A stretch of DNA of 64,000 bases from Effrenium voratum. Its lineage: Eukaryota > Sar > Dinophyceae > Suessiales > Symbiodiniaceae. The notes under the pieces were generated by a model. The model ran no database searches. It had not been told where the DNA came from and saw only the letters and a list, made by a program, of their open reading frames with translations. A program made the position numbers and the translations under genes. Below, piece by piece: positions 60,958 to 64,000 of this stretch; the first letter of the stretch is position 1, and each line of letters starts with the position of its first letter. Where the stretch lies: contig CAUJNA010001624.1 in the NCBI GenBank assembly GCA_963377175.1, positions 516,001 to 580,000 of the forward strand, read 5' to 3'.

Positions 60958-61056
60958 GTCCTCCATCCAGTAGAGAGGCTAGAATAAGGGTACCCACTTT
61001 TTTCTGTCGTCTAGGGGAACCCTCCCCCAAAGGGCAGAGAAGGGCACAGGACCCAG
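60954..61056 (+). mobile_element. family C element, copy C3, acting as an intron
   Basis: 103 bp: GTAGGTCCTCCATCCAGTAG ... CACAGGACCCAG. GT-AG intron 60958-61056, 99 bp, phase 1. The right end is worn compared with C1, C2 and C4 but still ends in CCCAG|. Confidence 0.75.
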
Positions 61057-61150
61057 CTGCCATGTGGGCACCTCAGCCCCTGAAACCAACGCCTCTCTTT
61101 GGGCTCTGGGACTTGAGGACATCGGCTTCCATCAAGATGGGGTCCATTTG
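61057..61150 (+). CDS. exon after family C intron C3
   Basis: Split codon g|CT, then AMWAPQPLKPTPLFGLWDLR and TSASIKMGS, running into the family A copy at 61150. In frame with 60822-60957. Confidence 0.4.
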
Positions 61151-61271
61151 GCTGTGGCTCAAAAAAGTAGGACCAAAATGGCACCTTGGTAAATGGCAAA
61201 GACTAGCTGCGGTTTGCCCTAGCTCTTTGATTTTTTTTCTCCACACCCATGTTGTTTTTAGCCACGCAGCC
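61150..61271 (+). mobile_element. family A (GTGGCTCAAAA subfamily), copy A10
   Basis: Left GGCTGTGGCTCAAAAAAG, right TTTTTAGCCACGCAGCC; also CCACACCC at 61241. About 120 bp; internal ACCAAAATGG and ACTAGCTGCGG partly match A9. The preceding flank ATTT is not repeated on the right. Confidence 0.6.
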
Positions 61272-61447
61272 ACTGACCGAATAGAAAGTGACCCTGAGCT
61301 GCAAAAAGAAACCTCTCGCGCGTGATCCAAAGATCTGGTTGCGCACATTGAACAACAACAGTTGCAAAGACACAACCACTCTGCAAACAAAGGCAAACAC
61401 CCGTTGTTCACAACTGGTAACGCTTTGTGACACATGGGCCAACGATG

Positions 61448-61741
61448 CTACGCGTCGACCGTGCAAGATTGCGAACAGATTCTGAGTGCAAAACCGGAGG
61501 TTCGAAGTGTTGAAATGCAAACAAATGCAGTCATTGCTTGCTTCAAGTGACTCCGAGCCATAGCGCTTTCCAACACGGGTCGTTGTACGCCGTCACTATA
61601 AGGAGTCGGTGTCATACTGGTGCCCCTCGTCTTGGTATGTGAGAAAACGAGACGAGGTTCTTTCAGCTTACCTCTTTGGACCTTAGGTTCCAGGGCAACC
61701 TTCGAAGGGGTACCCGGTTCCGTGCAGGCTGCTACAAGCAA
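61448..61741 (-). CDS. hypothetical minus-strand ORF, 97 codons
   Basis: Residues LEPKVQRGKLKEPRLVFSHT, YSDGVQRPVLESAMARSHLK, QAMTAFVCISTLRTSGFALR. No stop over nearly 100 codons and a natural composition; not recognised. Part of the plus strand is open too. Confidence 0.3.
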   Translation of the reverse strand: MLVAACTEPGTPSKVALEPKVQRGKLKEPRLVFSHTKTRGTSMTPTPYSDGVQRPVLESAMARSHLKQAMTAFVCISTLRTSGFALRICSQSCTVDA

Positions 61742-61919
61742 ACCTACCCCAACTCATCGAACGCCTCCACTGCCAACGGTGATGGAAAGAGGGCCCCTTG
61801 CCGCAAATCCACCCGGCTGAGTCGCCAAACCGGAACCCCAAAAAAAGGCTTGGTTCTTTGTCATTTCCCTTTTTGAAACAACACGCACACACGCACACAC
61901 ACACACAGGGGTACCTTCC

Positions 61920-62011
61920 CCATTCTTTCCAGGGATCCTTCTTTTCAGGAAACCATCAAAAACCCAGGAGAAACAGCCGGTGATTGAAAAGAACGATGCT
62001 TGAAAAGAAGG
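61920..62011 (+). mobile_element. family O element, copy O3
   Basis: CATTCTTTCCAGGGATCC ... GAAAAGAACGATGCTTGAAA AGAAGG-type right end. Same core as O1 and O2. Confidence 0.65.
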
Positions 62012-62042
62012 GAAAAGGAATCAGCCCTAGAACACAACCTTT

Positions 62043-62516
62043 TTGGGGTCGACTAACCGCTGTGCCTTGGCTTCTCCACCTCACTCTGCACCTGCCCGGG
62101 TTGAAACGGAAGGCTTCAAACGGAAGGCTGAAGAGCCGGGGCTTGTCACAAGGCCCCCGGTGGCCATGGGGAAAAACCGGGCACTCCGTTCCGTTTTTGC
62201 CGCGGTTGCTTTCCTTTACAGGGACACCCCCCGGCCAACACAAGGTTCAGAAAGGGCACTGGAGGTCGATCGGGGGCGTTTGATGTGCGGGGTCCTGATG
62301 AAGGAATGTCATATACCCAATCTGAGGGTTGAATCCCTTCTCTGCACTTCTCCGAGCTCCTTGGGCAACGTGGGAGTTGGGATCCGACTTTCCAGGTGTC
62401 TGACCTTTTTCTCATGTGCGGCAACCCGGCAGGTTCCAGGGCTTTTTCAGGGACCTGGGGGAGATTCCTCTACAGATTGCATTTGGTTGGGTCCCATCTT
62501 ATCCAGCAGAGCATGA
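62043..62516 (+). CDS. hypothetical ORF, 157 codons
   Basis: Follows the family O element. Residues SAPARVETEGFKRKAEEPGL, MGKNRALRSVFAAVAFLYRD, GRLMCGVLMKECHIPNLRVE. The first in-frame start is at 62043, but it may be an exon beginning further left. Not recognised; minus frames overlap part of it. Confidence 0.35.
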   Translation: MGSTNRCALASPPHSAPARVETEGFKRKAEEPGLVTRPPVAMGKNRALRSVFAAVAFLYRDTPRPTQGSERALEVDRGRLMCGVLMKECHIPNLRVESLLCTSPSSLGNVGVGIRLSRCLTFFSCAATRQVPGLFQGPGGDSSTDCIWLGPILSSRA

Positions 62517-63029
62517 TGTACCCTAGGGTTCAACCCCCCGTTAAAACCTGCTTGTGACGGCAATCCTTAGGTAAAAAAAATGGTGGTTGTATGGACCCCC
62601 ATGGTGGTTTGAACCCCAGAGTTTACTTTCAGGTCTGGGCCAGTGAGCTGCTGTGAAAGGACCAAACACGCACTCGCCCCAGCTTTGTATTCGCCGGCTA
62701 TTTGCTTTAGGTGACCAAGCTAGCCGAAGCTTCTGTCTCATGGCTCTTTCTCAGAGAATTAATTCCGCAACTAGCTGGGGAAGTCACTGAGACCAAAACG
62801 CAACTTCATGGGGATGCCCTGGGCCCCAAATACATGCCCCTCACAAACAAAAAATATCAGCAACTTGCAAAACCTCTTGCATAGCTTATTGTTTTTGCTT
62901 TTTTTGGTTGTCTTTTTTCTGTAACCCAATCGTTTTACAGGGTTTTGTGCATTTTACAGTTTATTGGCAAGTCGAGAAGCGGCGCCACATTTCAACAACA
63001 CGATCCCCTTCAGAGTAGAAACCCTCGAA

Positions 63030-63157
63030 GCCAGCACAGCATAAAGGCTTTGGGATGCCAAGCCTTTACTTTCCTCGGAGCGAAGTTTGGTGGACGATTT
63101 GAACATTTACTTGGCCCCCTTGTTGGATTCCACAGAACCCTAGCGTTAAATCCCAAC
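63030..63157 (+). CDS. exon-like segment before family C element C4
   Basis: Plus frame KALGCQAFTFLGAKFGGRFE then HLLGPLVGFHRTLALNPN, reaching TAG exactly at the element edge (AACTAG|GTCC). The stop is made by the element end, so read-through without splicing would terminate here. Confidence 0.3.
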
Positions 63158-63272
63158 TAGGTCCTCCAGTAGAGATTATGGAATAAGAGTACCTTTTTTT
63201 CCGTCGTCTATTTTAGTAGGGGAACCCTCGCAACCAAAAAAGGGGAGAGAAGGGCGCTACTGGGGGACCTAG
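63158..63272 (+). mobile_element. family C element, copy C4
   Basis: 115 bp: CTAGGTCCTCCAGTAGAG ... CTACTGGGGGACCTAG, perfect CCAA direct repeat on both sides (63154-63157, 63273-63276). Best-preserved copy. Confidence 0.88.
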
Positions 63273-63422
63273 CCAATTAAAAGACTCGTTGACCCGTAGA
63301 CCCAACTCGGATTTCGGGCATCCGGTGGCGAAAGCTGGCCTCAGCCTCGCCGGCTGAAATCGCGACTTCGCCTGGCCGCGTCGAGTGATTCGCTGACATT
63401 CTCCACGTCCCTAAACCCTACC

Positions 63423-63690
63423 CAGAGGGTCCAAGTACCTCCTGAGGGTGGCTTTTGGAGGTAAAAAGGGGTCTAAGTACCGCCTTAGAAGGTACCAAGG
63501 TACCTACCCTGCCCTTTTTTGAAGTCATTTTGGGTATGAGTCAAAATTAAACCACCAAAAAACCACAGCCTTTACTCCATGTTTCCATCTACCAGGGTTC
63601 CAAGTACCTCCTGAGGGTGGCTTTTGAGGGGCCGCCTCCTTGGAAAGTACCAAGGAACCTCTGGGCTACCCTGCCCTTGTTTGAGCCATT
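63423..63690 (+). mobile_element. two family D copies (D3, D4) in a local duplication
   Basis: D3 63423-63511 (CAGAGGGTCCAAGTACCTCC, TGAGGGTGGC ... TTAGAAGGTACC) and D4 63597-63671 (AAGTACCTCCTGAGGGTGGC ... GTACCAAGGAACC). Each is followed by CTACCCTGCCCTT and TTTGA, so the D element plus its flank was duplicated. Family A-like sequence (GAGTCAAAATTAAACC, CCATGTTTCCATCTACC) lies between. Confidence 0.65.
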
Positions 63691-63707
63691 TGATACTGTG
63701 GATTGCT

Positions 63708-63920
63708 TCAATGCAAGGAGTTCCTAGCAACCTGCCCTACCCCGAAACAGTGCGACCTGACCGTAATCAAAGGCCCATTCATGCCTGCTGCTTCTGTTGA
63801 ATTGACGTGTCTCGGATCTCTCACTGTCCTTTGAACCGCCGAAATTAGCCTCCTCTCCACTGCTTCATCAGTGGCAACAAACGTCAACATATTATCATCA
63901 ATGCATTTTCGAGAGACTCA
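63708..63920 (-). CDS. exon-like minus-strand segment at window end
   Basis: Minus frame MLTFVATDEAVERRLISAVQ, RTVRDPRHVNSTEAAGMNGP, then SHCFGVGQVARNSLH and a stop at 63708. In-frame residues continue upstream (SRKCIDDN). Strong protein-like composition; not recognised, and the gene may extend beyond the window. Confidence 0.4.
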
Positions 63921-64000
63921 ACCCACAGGCATATCACTGTGACCATTCTTCACAAACTGGACTAGTCATCCCCAAATCAGAGACCTTTGTCATGGGTAAG

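Overview
The window reads as nuclear DNA of a dinoflagellate, most likely a Suessiales/Symbiodiniaceae-Polarella type. This rests on three things: (1) the long plus-strand exon at 28.3-30.05 kb and the exon series at 20.2-28 kb, which I recognise from memory (no search run) as large, multi-copy, functionally unassigned protein families of dinoflagellates; (2) genes broken into very short exons separated by roughly 90-160 bp introns; (3) a very high density of short inverted-repeat elements lying in or next to those introns. There is no prokaryotic gene organisation, rRNA, complete tRNA or CRISPR array.

Layout. 0-7.6 kb: sparse exon-like segments, mostly minus strand. 7.75-9.81 kb: four different tandem arrays back to back (a degenerate CAAGTTGCTCT array, a 61-bp satellite, a 73-bp satellite, a 15-bp minisatellite), with tRNA-like B-box sequences either side of the 73-bp array. 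10-20 kb: mostly non-coding with elements and isolated exon candidates. 20.2-30.05 kb: the only clearly coding block, two degenerate-looking plus-strand modular genes in tandem. 30-36 kb: element-rich intergenic/intronic DNA with split minus and plus genes. 36.8-42.7 kb: a chain of minus-strand exons, one with a C2-like ending. 45-47 kb: two medium ORFs of unknown nature. 48.1-49.6 kb: a plus-strand split gene. 51.3-53.7 kb: minus-strand split genes interrupted by a minisatellite that itself contains a 504-bp inverted-repeat transposon. 55-64 kb: further split genes and many element copies.

The main result is that several unrelated short element families behave as introns. Family A (ends GGCCATGG/GTCAAAA ... 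TTTTGACCCACAG/CC, about 95-160 bp, NNAT target duplications) gives in-frame GT-AG introns at 35.3, 56.9 and 60.4 kb, always phase 0 and always leaving a W-P/L-W | P peptide scar. Family B (CCTGGAGTCTCC inverted repeats, TA duplications) supplies the 3' splice site CTCCAG| of introns at 32.5, 42.2, 48.6 and 54.9 kb. Family C, E and F copies do the same with their own ends; three family-F introns sit in three different phases. These look like introner-type transposons, several families being active side by side.

Limits: exon calls outside 20-30 kb rest on reading-frame openness, protein-like composition and splice-site fit only. Opposite-strand ORFs often compete, and I give low confidences accordingly. 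I could not run homology searches or map transcripts.
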